Position numbers and translations under genes: made by a program. Source: Roseinatronobacter monicus (GTDB taxonomy: Bacteria > Pseudomonadota > Alphaproteobacteria > Rhodobacterales > Rhodobacteraceae). From it: 64,000 nt of DNA. Shown here piece by piece: positions 36,192 to 44,373 of the stretch (its first letter is position 1; every line of letters begins with the position of its first letter). Location: contig NZ_VFPT01000001.1 in NCBI RefSeq assembly GCF_006716865.1, positions 925,001-989,000 of the forward strand. Reading direction: 5' to 3'. The notes below the pieces were generated by a model. It had not been told where the DNA came from. It was given only the letters and a program-made list of their open reading frames with translations, and ran no database searches.

Positions 36192-36824
36192 TCACTCGAT
36201 TTGCGGATAAAGCCGGATAAGCTTTGTGCGCGCGTCTTGAGTTGTGAACTGCCAGTTGGTTTTGGCGCGTTGGGAGTTGCGATTTGTTGTCCATGCATCG
36301 ACTTCGGCCTTCAGCATAGTTTTGTCCGGGATGCGCCGGGCCAGACATTGGCGAGCGAGGACGCTGAGTTCACATTCAGCGATGTTGAGCCAAGACCCAT
36401 GTTTTGGCGTGTAGTGCCATTCGAACCGTTGTGCGATGCGGCGCGCTTGGGCAGGCGGGAAAGCCTCGTACAGCGATGCAGGGTTGTGGGTGTTCAGATT
36501 ATCCTGCACGAGATCGATCTTTTCGGCATAGGGAAAGTGGAGATCAGCCAGATCGCGCAGGATATGGGCATAATCGATGGCAGTGCGTCGATCGCGTATC
36601 TCGACGTGGCGCCAGCCCTCCAGAGGAGCGAATAACATGAACAGGCTGGCGACACCTGCGCGTTCATATTCGTAGTCATGGCGCGCCTCGCGCCCTGGCT
36701 GCATGGGAATGGGTGTGCGGGTCTCACGGGTCAATTGTTTGCTGGTCTCGTCCAGACAAACCAGCGGACGGTTTTGATCGTGTGGACGGGTGTAGACGTC
36801 CAGCACATTCTCCATGGCCGCCAC
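36192..36824 (-). CDS. IS630 transposase, OrfB (copy 2)
   Basis: 210 aa, identical to 19067-19699: DDE residues in LVCLDETSK, DLVQDNLNTHN and WLNIAECEL. It joins OrfA by a -1 slip at the A7 run (T7 on the plus strand, 36887-36893). Confidence 0.88.
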   Translation of the reverse strand: MAAMENVLDVYTRPHDQNRPLVCLDETSKQLTRETRTPIPMQPGREARHDYEYERAGVASLFMLFAPLEGWRHVEIRDRRTAIDYAHILRDLADLHFPYAEKIDLVQDNLNTHNPASLYEAFPPAQARRIAQRFEWHYTPKHGSWLNIAECELSVLARQCLARRIPDKTMLKAEVDAWTTNRNSQRAKTNWQFTTQDARTKLIRLYPQIE

Positions 36825-36850
36825 GAAACCAGCGTTGGCTTTGGGTGGGA

Positions 36851-37342
36851 TTACCCAGTACCGGTTCCGGTGCGGTTTGAGCGCGTTTTTTTAAGCGTGC
36901 GTTGGATTGTGGTATCACTGGCCTGCTCAACAATGCCCAGTTCGACAACCCGCTTTTCCAACAACCTGAGTGTCCAGTGCGTATATCCTTCGGGTGGTTC
37001 GGAACAGGCAAGCGCGATCAGCTTGGCCTCGGCTTGCCCATCGAAGATCCGAGGTTGTGAAAGCGACGCTGGAACTTTGCGCGCTAAAGTCGCCTCAAGC
37101 CCTTCCTCCACAAGTTGGCGCCGGGTGCGGAAAACAGTCGAGAGACTGGTCTCTAATGCCTCGGCAATGCGCGCATCTTCCCATCCCGGGCCATCAGAGG
37201 ACACATCCGCCTTCAGCAAAATCCGCGCCTTCAGCAGTCTGTAGGCGGCTTGCCGACCCGTTCTGATCATCCCTTCAAGGTGTTCACGCTCCTCTGTCGT
37301 CAGTCGAACTACATACTTCGGCTTGCACCCTCTTGTCATCAT
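36851..37342 (-). CDS. IS630 transposase, OrfA (copy 2)
   Basis: 163 aa, identical to 18549-19040: N-terminal helix-turn-helix domain. The family frame changes at A7 as in copy 1, showing that the frame break is inherited and probably functional. Confidence 0.88.
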   Translation of the reverse strand: MMTRGCKPKYVVRLTTEEREHLEGMIRTGRQAAYRLLKARILLKADVSSDGPGWEDARIAEALETSLSTVFRTRRQLVEEGLEATLARKVPASLSQPRIFDGQAEAKLIALACSEPPEGYTHWTLRLLEKRVVELGIVEQASDTTIQRTLKKTRSNRTGTGTG

Positions 37343-37421
37343 CTCACCCCCAGAAAGCTGCTACGCTCCACAGAGATTCAGAAAAAATCAAAGCTGTCAA
37401 ATACCCCGAAGCGAGGCACTA

Positions 37422-37847
37422 GCCGCATTGGCTGCTAACGACATGATCGTGCCCGGTCCCAATGCCGCAGCGCTGAACCCGGTGCTTCAAGGGGCCAAGG
37501 CCGTTGTCTTTGGCGCGGTGGACTATATCAGCTACGGGCAAGCCGCATCGGGCGAGACAATCGAGGTGATCACACCCGCCAGTGGCACCGTCATTGCGCC
37601 GCGCCCGATGATGATTCTGCAATCAACCCAGAACCCCGACGCCGCAAAAGCATTTTTCGATTTCGTGCTGTCGGATGCCGGGCAGGAGCTTGTGTCCGAA
37701 ACCTATCTGATGCCCGCGCGCACGGATGTCGAGGGTTTGCGTCCGGGGATCAATGACCTGACGGTCATTGATGTGGACGCTGATGCTGTATCCGCCCGCC
37801 GCGACGAGATTGTCGCGCGCTTCAACGAGACTGTGATCAATCGCTGA
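37422..37847 (+). pseudogene. Iron(III) ABC transporter substrate-binding protein, C-terminal fragment
   Basis: About 141 codons from the IS border: LAANDMIVPGPNAAALNPVL, AVVFGAVDYISYGQAASGE, GTVIAPRPMMILQST, AKAFFDFVLSDAGQELVSETYLMPAR. This is the C-terminal lobe of a class 6 (Fbp/AfuA-like) periplasmic binding protein. The signal peptide and N-terminal lobe are gone, so no functional exported protein is expected. The open frame continues back into IS sequence to 37323, giving a meaningless fusion. The ABC permease follows in the same direction. Confidence 0.85.
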
Positions 37848-37863
37848 TCCGACCAGACCCCTG

Positions 37864-37895
37864 CGCATGGCCCCGACAGGTTTCGGGGCCATGCG
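37864..37895 (+). promoter_or_regulatory. Intercistronic stem-loop between binding protein and permease
   Basis: Perfect 13-bp stem CGCATGGCCCCGA / TCGGGGCCATGCG with a 6-nt loop, between the binding-protein stop and the permease start. Such hairpins commonly protect the binding-protein mRNA and reduce permease expression. It is a relic of the once-intact operon. Confidence 0.65.
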
Positions 37896-37919
37896 TATGT
37901 GCATGAAAGGCTGTCCCCG

Positions 37920-39593
37920 ATGTTGCGCGCGCAATCTGTTCTGACCACGCTGGCTGCTGTCGCGCTTCTGGTCCTTGTGGGGGTGCCCATTCTGTTCATC
38001 CTGCTGCAAGCTGTGTTTCCTGATTTCGCACGCGGGTCGTTTGAAGGCGCATTCTCCGAATTGGCAATTCTGACCGAGAATGACCGTCTGCTCTTGCAGG
38101 CGCGCAACACGTTGATGCTGGCGTTCTCGGTCATGCTGGGCTGCCTGATATTCGGCCTGCCTATCGGGGTCTTGCGCGGGCTGTTCCATATCCCCGGCGC
38201 GCGCATCTGGGATGTGGTGTTCCTGATCCCGTTCCTGATCCCGCCCTTTATCGCCGCCATCGCGTGGATGATGACGCTGCAACCGCGCGGCTATCTGTTC
38301 CAGTTGGTGGGCTTCGATCTGGGCGGCTTTCTGTTCAGCTTTGCAGGGGTGGCCTTTGTGATGACGCTGAACTTGTTTCCGCTGGTCTATTTCGCCGTCA
38401 GCCGTGCGCTGGAAATGGTGGGCGGGCGCTTCGCATCTGCGGCCCGTGTGCATGGCGCGCGCCCTTGGCAAGCGTTCTTTCTGATCACGCTGCCCCTGTC
38501 TATTCCGGCCATTGCAGCAAGTTTGTTGATCGTCTTCGCCATGTCGATCGAGGAGTTTGGCACTCCTGCCGCACTTGCCGCACGCACCGGGTTCGAGGTG
38601 CTGGTCACGGGCATTTACACGCGCTTGTCGGACTGGCCCATCGACATGTCGGGCGCGGCCCTTGGCTCGGTTATGCTGATGGCGATGGTGCTGGCGGCGT
38701 TCAGTTTGCAGAACTGGATCGCAACGCGGCGGTCCTATATCAGCCAGACCGGCAAGCCCACCGATCTGGACAAGGCGGGTCTGGGGCCTTGGCGCTGGCC
38801 GGTGCTGGGATTGTTTGCGCTGGTGGCGCTGATTGGTGTTGTGATCCCGCTGGCCGCGATTGCGGTGACGTCCTTTATGGGCACTATTTCCGGGGGGTTG
38901 AACTGGTCCAACCTTGATACACGCCATTATGCGCCCCTGCTTCGATCAGGCAGTCGTGCTGCGCAGGCATTGATTGCAAGCGGTTGGCTTGCAGTAGTGA
39001 CAGCCTTTGTCACTGCTGCGATTGGGGGGCTGGTGGCATATATTGTGGTCTGCGGGACGGGGCGGGGCAGGGCCGTTATGGACGGGTTGTCGGTTCTGCC
39101 CAATGCTATTCCGGCTATTGTGTTGGCTGTGGGGATCATTCTGGCTTGGAACTCGCCTTTTCTGCCGGTCACGCTTTATGGGACGGCGGGCATTTTGCTG
39201 ATCGCCTATATCGGCATTCTTCTGCCTTATCCGATCCGCTATGCGGTGGCGCGGCTGCGCCAGATTTCGGGGTCGCTGGACGATGCCGCGCGGGTTGCCG
39301 GTGCCAGCCAGATGCGCGCACTGCGCCATATCACCCTGCCGCTGATGGCCCCGTCACTGATCGCTGCGATGATGCTGGTTTTCGCCATTGCGTCACGCGA
39401 GTTGGTCGCCTCGATCATGCTGGCACCTGCGGGCTTGCGCACGGTAGGAACCTTTGTTTTCTCGCAATTCGAGCAAGGTTCAGTTCAGACCGGTATGGCC
39501 ATGAGCATGATTGCGATAACCGTCACCTCCGGCATTCTGTTGGTGGTCAACCTGTGGTTGGCACGGCAGGGAAGCAGCGCGTTTTCTGGATAA
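37920..39593 (+). CDS. Iron(III) ABC transporter permease (FbpB-like, two fused permease units)
   Basis: 557 aa with about 12 membrane helices and two ABC-permease EAA-type loops (AARVHGARPWQAFFLITLPLS and AARVAGASQMRALRHITLPLM), the two-in-one layout of FbpB/AfuB/SfuB permeases. ATG at 37920 has GAAAGG about 10 nt upstream; GTG at 37899 is an alternative. The binding-protein gene upstream is truncated and no ATPase gene follows (a hairpin ends the unit), so the transporter is probably non-functional unless other genes supply the parts. Confidence 0.9.
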   Translation: MLRAQSVLTTLAAVALLVLVGVPILFILLQAVFPDFARGSFEGAFSELAILTENDRLLLQARNTLMLAFSVMLGCLIFGLPIGVLRGLFHIPGARIWDVVFLIPFLIPPFIAAIAWMMTLQPRGYLFQLVGFDLGGFLFSFAGVAFVMTLNLFPLVYFAVSRALEMVGGRFASAARVHGARPWQAFFLITLPLSIPAIAASLLIVFAMSIEEFGTPAALAARTGFEVLVTGIYTRLSDWPIDMSGAALGSVMLMAMVLAAFSLQNWIATRRSYISQTGKPTDLDKAGLGPWRWPVLGLFALVALIGVVIPLAAIAVTSFMGTISGGLNWSNLDTRHYAPLLRSGSRAAQALIASGWLAVVTAFVTAAIGGLVAYIVVCGTGRGRAVMDGLSVLPNAIPAIVLAVGIILAWNSPFLPVTLYGTAGILLIAYIGILLPYPIRYAVARLRQISGSLDDAARVAGASQMRALRHITLPLMAPSLIAAMMLVFAIASRELVASIMLAPAGLRTVGTFVFSQFEQGSVQTGMAMSMIAITVTSGILLVVNLWLARQGSSAFSG

Positions 39594-39616
39594 GCAGGCG
39601 CGGGCCTTCGCCTGCT
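39593..39616. terminator. Stem-loop after the ABC permease
   Basis: AGCAGGCG / CGCCTGCT with an 8-nt loop lies at the permease stop and just before the convergent molybdoprotein pseudogene. It probably terminates the permease transcript. Confidence 0.6.
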
Positions 39617-39647
39617 CAATTTAGTTGGGCCGCGCGCGCCATCTGGA

Positions 39648-40181
39648 TCATTCCACAGTCAAGCGTTCGATCTGCCACACGCTTAATGCATACAGTGTTT
39701 CGGTGCGAAATCTGGCATCGGCGTCATAGTTAAAGATCAACCAGAACGGCCCTTGCGACCTGATCGACATGGGGCGGTTATTACGATGAAATGCCAATAA
39801 TGGTTCTGCGCTGCGGATGGTCGGAAAACTGATGGATGCGAAATATCAATCTATAGCATCAAATGTGACCGCCCCGGAATTTGCAGAGATGTCGATACCA
39901 AGATGGTTGAGCAGATCGCGCAGCAAAACACCTGTGTAGCGGTCGACCCCTTCGGTCCAGACAGTGGAGGTTGTGAATTCTGTCAATGGCAGTTCTTCGA
40001 GGTCTTTCATTGTCATACTGACAGAGTTGGAGCCGTTATTGGTGATGACCTCAAGGGTTTGCGCCTGCGCGCGCGCGCCCCAACCAAAAACAGTCATTCC
40101 GACAACGACAAGCACCGCAAGCCTGAGCGCTATCAAACCCATCAAGCGTTCCGGGTGGACCCAAAATAGCGACTTTACCAT
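39648..40181 (-). pseudogene. Molybdopterin-binding oxidoreductase-like protein, interrupted by in-frame TGA
   Basis: 178 codons in one frame with a TGA at 39846-39848. Before it: signal peptide (LIALRLAVLVVVGMTVFGWGARAQA), then LEVITNNGSN, LPLTEFTTSTVWTEGVDRYTGVLLRDLLNHLGI. After it, in the same frame: YFASISFP, AFHRNNRPMSIRSQGPFWLI and YALSVWQIERLTVE, with the family ending. Together they match a small exported protein of the oxidoreductase molybdopterin-binding (SUOX/YedY-like) domain. The codon was probably TGG. A sequencing error would look the same. Confidence 0.75.
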
Positions 40182-40498
40182 TTACACTGACCTTTCTCAC
40201 ATACAGACATAAATCAAAATAGTAGCAGGATCAGTTTAAGAATAGGTTGAGAGAAATTCTTTCCTTGATGCGCGTCAAGATGTGAAATTTCAACGCTCTA
40301 CTTCATGCGGCGCACTGACCGCGCCACATTCGTCGGTACGCAACCGATAGGTTTTCTATGCTTTCAGGGTAAAATCACAAGCGTGCAGGCAGTACATATC
40401 GACGCGCAAGCTGTGCAGTAACGCCAATAGCTCATGTAACTTCACGGCAAAGTGAGAAAAAACGCGCCCGCTGGGGGCGCGTTTCAGTGTCTTGCACT
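40182..40498. other. Intergenic region between the molybdoprotein pseudogene and fumC
   Basis: 317 bp, AT-rich on the left. It holds the promoter region of the pseudogene and, at 40460-40484, the fumC terminator. No other element was recognised. Confidence 0.5.
40460..40484 (-). terminator. fumC terminator
   Basis: AAACGCGCCC / GGGCGCGTTT stem with a 5-nt loop, followed on the minus strand by a T run (TTTTTTCTC). It lies about 15 bp after the fumC stop. A strong intrinsic terminator. Confidence 0.85.
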
Positions 40499-41893
40499 TC
40501 AGTCTTTTGGCCCGATCATGTCCTCTGGTCGCACCACCCGATCAAAGGTTTCGGCGTCGACGAAGCCAAGGCGAATGGCTTCCTCTTTTAAGGTGGTGCC
40601 GTTTTTATGGGCAGTTTTTGCGACAATGGTTGCATTGTCGTACCCAATTGTCGGGGCCAATGCTGTTACCAGCATCAGTGATTCTTTCATCAGCTTGTCG
40701 ATCCGGTCGACATTGGCCTTCGTGCCCACGACCATATTGTCAGTGAACGAGGAGGCTGCATCACCCAGAAGCTGCATGCTTTGCAGGACGTTATAGCTCA
40801 TCATCGGGTTGTAGACGTTCAACTCGAAATGGCCCTGAGAGCCTGCAAATCCGACAGCGGCATCATTGCCCATGACATGCGCGCAGACCATGGTCAGTGC
40901 CTCGGCCTGTGTGGGGTTCACTTTGCCCGGCATGATCGACGAGCCCGGTTCATTTTCGGGCAGGATCAATTCACCCAGACCCGAGCGGGGGCCGGACCCC
41001 AGTAGCCGCATGTCATTGGCGATCTTGAACAGCGAAGAGGCAACCGTTTTCAGGGCACCCGAAAACATGACCATCGCGTCATGTGCGGCCAGCGCTTCGA
41101 ATTTGTTGGGTGCTGTGACGAAGGGCAGGGCGGTTATTTCGGCGATATGTGTCGCAACCTTCACATCCCAGCCCTTGCGGGTGTTCAACCCTGTGCCGAC
41201 AGCCGTGCCGCCCTGTGCCAACTCGTAGATATGGGGCAGGCACATGTTCACGCGCGCGATCCCCATTTTGACCTGATGCGCATATCCGCCAAATTCCTGT
41301 CCCAATGTCAGGGGCGTGGCGTCTTGGGTATGTGTGCGCCCGATCTTGATGATATCTTTGAATTCTTCGGATTTGGCCGCAAGGGCTGCGTGCAGCTTTT
41401 CCAGCCCCGGCAAAAGGACATCGCGCGCCAGCATTCCGATTGCGACATGCATCGCGGTCGGGAATGTGTCGTTTGACGACTGGCCCATATTGCAATGATC
41501 GTTCGGGTGAACGGGATCTTTCGAGCCCATTGTTCCGCCCAGAATCTCGATCGCGCGGTTCGAGATCACCTCATTCGCGTTCATGTTTGATTGCGTGCCA
41601 GAGCCTGTCTGCCAGACGACCAGCGGAAAGTTATCGTCAAACTTGCCGTCAAACACCTCTTGCGCCGCCTGCGTAACCGCACCTGTCAGGCGGGCATCGA
41701 GTGTGCCCTGTTCGTGGTTGACCAGCGCACAGGCCCATTTGACCGCGCCAAGTGCGCGGATGATAGGCACGGGCTGGCGTTCCCATCCGATGGGGAAATT
41801 CACGATAGAGCGCTGTGTCTGCGCGCCCCAATATTTTTCGGCAGGGACTTCGAGAGGGCCAAAACTGTCAGTCTCGGTGCGGGTCGCGGTCAT
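40499..41893 (-). CDS. fumC: Fumarate hydratase, class II
   Basis: TCA-cycle hydration of fumarate to L-malate; oxygen-stable homotetramer. 464 aa: [73 protein letters not shown], and the signature [13 protein letters not shown] with the catalytic Ser loop. Length and motifs are standard for FumC rather than aspartase or argininosuccinate lyase. Confidence 0.97.
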   Translation of the reverse strand: MTATRTETDSFGPLEVPAEKYWGAQTQRSIVNFPIGWERQPVPIIRALGAVKWACALVNHEQGTLDARLTGAVTQAAQEVFDGKFDDNFPLVVWQTGSGTQSNMNANEVISNRAIEILGGTMGSKDPVHPNDHCNMGQSSNDTFPTAMHVAIGMLARDVLLPGLEKLHAALAAKSEEFKDIIKIGRTHTQDATPLTLGQEFGGYAHQVKMGIARVNMCLPHIYELAQGGTAVGTGLNTRKGWDVKVATHIAEITALPFVTAPNKFEALAAHDAMVMFSGALKTVASSLFKIANDMRLLGSGPRSGLGELILPENEPGSSIMPGKVNPTQAEALTMVCAHVMGNDAAVGFAGSQGHFELNVYNPMMSYNVLQSMQLLGDAASSFTDNMVVGTKANVDRIDKLMKESLMLVTALAPTIGYDNATIVAKTAHKNGTTLKEEAIRLGFVDAETFDRVVRPEDMIGPKD

Positions 41894-41996
41894 GCGCTGG
41901 GCTCCTTGGCGGCATCTATCCGATGCTGTCTTTAGCCCGTGAAAAACAGGAAATCAATTAGTATGCGATTGCATACTGGTTGCGGGAGCGGATCGC

Positions 41997-42458
41997 TTAT
42001 TTGCGAAACCTGTCAAGGCTGACCACTTCCCCGGTCTTTTCTTGCGGGGCGGCATCTTCGATCATGGGTGCCTCTTCGTCGTCATCCTCGTCTTCCAGAT
42101 CGTCCTGATGTAATTCGAATCTTAACCCGAATTCCACTGACGGATCGACAAAGGTCGAGATCGCATCGAACGGCACATAGAGCGGTTCGGGCGAATTGCC
42201 GAAATTCAGCGTGATCGCAAAGCCGTCATCCTCAACCACAAGGTTGTCGAACCAATGCTGCACGACCAGCGTAATCTCTTCAGGGTAGCGTGCGCGCAGC
42301 CAATCCGCCATCTGCATGTCGGGATGGGCCGTGTCGATGGTGATGAAGAAATGATGCTCGCCCGGCAGGCCGTCGCGCGCAACCCCATCCATGACCTTGC
42401 GGATAAGTCCCCGCATGGCGTCATGCATCAGGTTGCCATAATCTATTCCGCGTGTCAT
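41997..42458 (-). CDS. sspB: SspB-family ClpXP adaptor (alphaproteobacterial)
   Basis: 153 aa. N-terminal YGNLMHDAMRGLIRKVMDGVARDGLPGEHHFFITIDT and AITLNFGNSPEPLYVPFDAISTFVDPSVEFGLRF form the peptide-binding domain; an acidic linker (DLEDEDDDEEAP) leads to a C-terminal EVVSLDRFRK, the ClpX-binding tail. It delivers ssrA-tagged proteins to ClpXP; the tmRNA gene lies about 120 bp upstream of its start on the same strand, a sensible pairing. Confidence 0.9.
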   Translation of the reverse strand: MTRGIDYGNLMHDAMRGLIRKVMDGVARDGLPGEHHFFITIDTAHPDMQMADWLRARYPEEITLVVQHWFDNLVVEDDGFAITLNFGNSPEPLYVPFDAISTFVDPSVEFGLRFELHQDDLEDEDDDEEAPMIEDAAPQEKTGEVVSLDRFRK

Positions 42459-42577
42459 GCGCCCTCTCTTCCTTCAGCCATAGCATAGGCGTTTCGCGGA
42501 CGATGAAAAGCCCTGTCGCAACGGCTGGCGGCAAATTTCTGCCCCATGCGACCCAGAGTTTACAAAGGTGATGAAAG

Positions 42578-42888
42578 TGCAGGCTTCTGTTGCCAGGTGC
42601 CTGCGAACCCCGCCTTACGCGGCTAAGCGCAAGGGCTTAAGTTTCGGTTTGGTTACTGCTTACGCAGCAACTGCTACCGGAGCACGGTTGTCATTTGCAA
42701 CTGTACGTTTTGCACCGATAACGGTGGTGGCTCACCGGGACAAAGCTAACCCCTTTAGACGTTCGTCGATCCTGTTTCGGCCCCATTGTCCCCAAATGAA
42801 GGATGTTTGGTGGAGCCGCCGGGTACCGCCCCCGGGTCCGATCCGCGTATTACGAGCGCGTTTATGTCCATAGTCCCTTGCGAGACAG
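42578..42888 (-). ncRNA. ssrA: tmRNA, circularly permuted two-piece form
   Basis: On the minus strand the acceptor piece comes first, ending GGCTCCACCA with CCA at 42808. A short intervening segment (42785-42807) follows, then the coding piece, which begins GGGGCCGAAACAGGATCGACG at 42784. GGGGCC pairs with GGCTCC to rebuild the tRNA-like acceptor stem. The tag ORF at 42698-42660 encodes ANDNRAPVAVAA then TAA, the rhodobacterial tag. A GCAGGC/GCCTGC stem near 42579-42605 probably closes the coding piece. Outer ends are estimates. The RNA rescues stalled ribosomes with SmpB. Confidence 0.93.
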
Positions 42889-43227
42889 TTCAGATGTAGG
42901 GGGTGATGTGGGCGGATGCAAGGGGGCGCTTGCGTGTGGTGGCGCGTACATCGACACTGTATGGCTGTGACTATGGGCAAAGGGGCATCCGGGCCGCAAA
43001 ACGTGCAAGAACGACCGGCAAACGGTTCGGGTTTTTTGCAAGCAATTAGCAGCCCAGCCGCTTGACTTCGCGCCCGGCATCCCCCATACGGCGGCTTCCG
43101 TTCGGGCATCCGGCCCGCGCGGCGTATAGCTATTGTCCGCAAATGCGGGCACGCCGTTCGAGGCAGTTCAACGCCTGCACCAGATGCAGGGGCCACAGAG
43201 CGCGGAAATCAAAGAAGGAACAGGCCG
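42889..43227. other. Region upstream of rplU
   Basis: 339 bp between the divergent ssrA and rplU. No protein-coding gene was recognised. It must hold both promoters; AAGGAA just before the rplU ATG is the ribosome site. A weak GACCG/CGGTT stem with a T6 run at about 43013-43036 resembles a terminator, but nothing upstream of it on that strand is evident. Confidence 0.45.
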
Positions 43228-43944
43228 ATGTTTGCGGTCCTCAAGACTGGTGGTAAGCAATACCGGGTACAATCCGGTGATGTGCTGCGCGTAGAGCGTA
43301 TTGCCGCACAAGCTGGTGAAAAAGTCCAGTTTAACGAAATTCTGATGCTGGGCGGTGATGCGCCTGTTATTGGCGCGCCAACCGTTGATGGCGCTGCCGT
43401 ACAGGCGGAAGTTATTGACCAGATCAAAGCTGACAAAGTCATTCACTACGTCAAGCGTCGCCGCAAGCACAGCTCGCAGCGCACCAAAGGCCACCGCCAG
43501 AAGCTGACACTCGTGCGCGTAACGGACATTCTGGCCTCGGGCGCAGATGCGTCGGGCGTCATGGCTGCCATCGGCACCGGGTCGGTATCTGGTTTCGCAA
43601 TCGAAGCAGCAGCACCTGCGAAAGCGGCGAAGCCAGCCAAGGCTGCCAAGCCTGCGAAAGCAGCCAAGCCCGAAGCAGAGGCCCCCGCAGTCGACGCGAC
43701 CAAGCCAGCCAACCTGCTGACCGAAGCCCGCGACGGTCAGGCGGATGATCTGAAAAAGATTTCCGGCGTTGGTCCCAAGCTGGAAGGCCTGCTGAATCAG
43801 AATGGTGTGTACCATTTTGACCAGATTGCCGCTTGGAATAGCGCAGAGATTGCTTATATGGATGATCAACTGTCATTCAAGGGCCGGATCGAGCGTGATG
43901 GCTGGATCGATCAAGCCAAACAATTCGTATCTGAGAAGGAGTAA
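43228..43944 (+). CDS. rplU: Ribosomal protein L21 fused to a helix-hairpin-helix domain
   Basis: 238 aa, more than twice the normal ~103. Residues 1-105 are L21 (MFAVLKTGGKQYRVQSGDVLRVERI, VIHYVKRRRKHSSQRTKGHRQKLTLVRVTDI). Residues ~125-155 are an AKAAKPAKAAKP repeat linker; the rest (~165-238) is a helix-hairpin-helix fold (DDLKKISGVGPKLEGLLNQNGVYHFDQIAAW). The basic linker and HhH suggest extra RNA or DNA contact. The fusion is in frame with no sign of assembly error and rpmA follows at once. Confidence 0.93.
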   Translation: MFAVLKTGGKQYRVQSGDVLRVERIAAQAGEKVQFNEILMLGGDAPVIGAPTVDGAAVQAEVIDQIKADKVIHYVKRRRKHSSQRTKGHRQKLTLVRVTDILASGADASGVMAAIGTGSVSGFAIEAAAPAKAAKPAKAAKPAKAAKPEAEAPAVDATKPANLLTEARDGQADDLKKISGVGPKLEGLLNQNGVYHFDQIAAWNSAEIAYMDDQLSFKGRIERDGWIDQAKQFVSEKE

Positions 43945-43950
43945 CCCCTC

Positions 43951-44220
43951 ATGGCACATAAAAAAGCAGGCGGTTCCTCGCGCAACGGTCGCGACTCAGC
44001 TGGTCGTCGCCTTGGCGTGAAGCTTTATGGCGGTCAGGCCGCTACAGCGGGCAATATCATCGTGCGTCAGCGCGGGACAAAGCATTGGCCAGGTGCCGGT
44101 GTGGGTATGGGGCGTGACCATACGCTGTTCGCTCTGAATGACGGGCATGTGGTATTTACCAAGGGCCTTAAAGGGCGCAGCTTTGTTTCCGTCATGCCGA
44201 TGGAGACAGCAGCGGAATAA
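43951..44220 (+). CDS. rpmA: Ribosomal protein L27
   Basis: 89 aa: [57 protein letters not shown]27 reaches the peptidyl-transferase centre with its N-terminus. Six bases after rplU, the usual rplU-rpmA operon. Confidence 0.97.
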   Translation: MAHKKAGGSSRNGRDSAGRRLGVKLYGGQAATAGNIIVRQRGTKHWPGAGVGMGRDHTLFALNDGHVVFTKGLKGRSFVSVMPMETAAE

Positions 44221-44373
44221 GCCGAACTTTTACATTTCGTGTGTAAGACAGGGTCGGCGTCCGCGCCGGCCCTGTTGCGTTATGGTGATCCATTCGCGTC
44301 AGGGGGAGGCGGGAACAGATGGCCACAGTATTTGTTACGACCAAGGGTTTTTGACCCTATCGGAGGAGCGACC

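Larger units (their letters stand above)
36182..37419 (-). mobile_element. IS630-family insertion sequence, copy 2 (inverted)
   Basis: 1,238 bp, same ends and same encoded proteins as copy 1 (18472-19709) but in opposite orientation; TA dinucleotides flank it at 36180-36181 and 37420-37421. Both neighbouring genes are cut at the element: the kinase on the left and the ABC binding protein on the right have each lost their 5' portions. Confidence 0.92.

Noticed and set aside
39846..39848. TGA read as selenocysteine
   Set aside because: The homologous position is not expected to be Cys/Sec, no SECIS-like hairpin is seen right after it, and the neighbouring region is rich in pseudogenes.
42568..42873. 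Open frame of 101 aa on the plus strand
   Set aside because: It lies entirely on the antisense of the tmRNA gene; the tag peptide and acceptor-stem pairing on the minus strand explain the region.
43013..43036. Terminator-like GACCG/CGGTT stem with T6, possibly ending a small RNA upstream of rplU
   Set aside because: The stem is only 4-5 bp, with a G-T pair, and no promoter or conserved RNA is visible upstream.
43616..43690. Short tandem repeats that might suggest CRISPR or a satellite
   Set aside because: They are in-frame GCC/AAG/CCN codons for the AKAAKP linker of the L21 fusion; no spacers.
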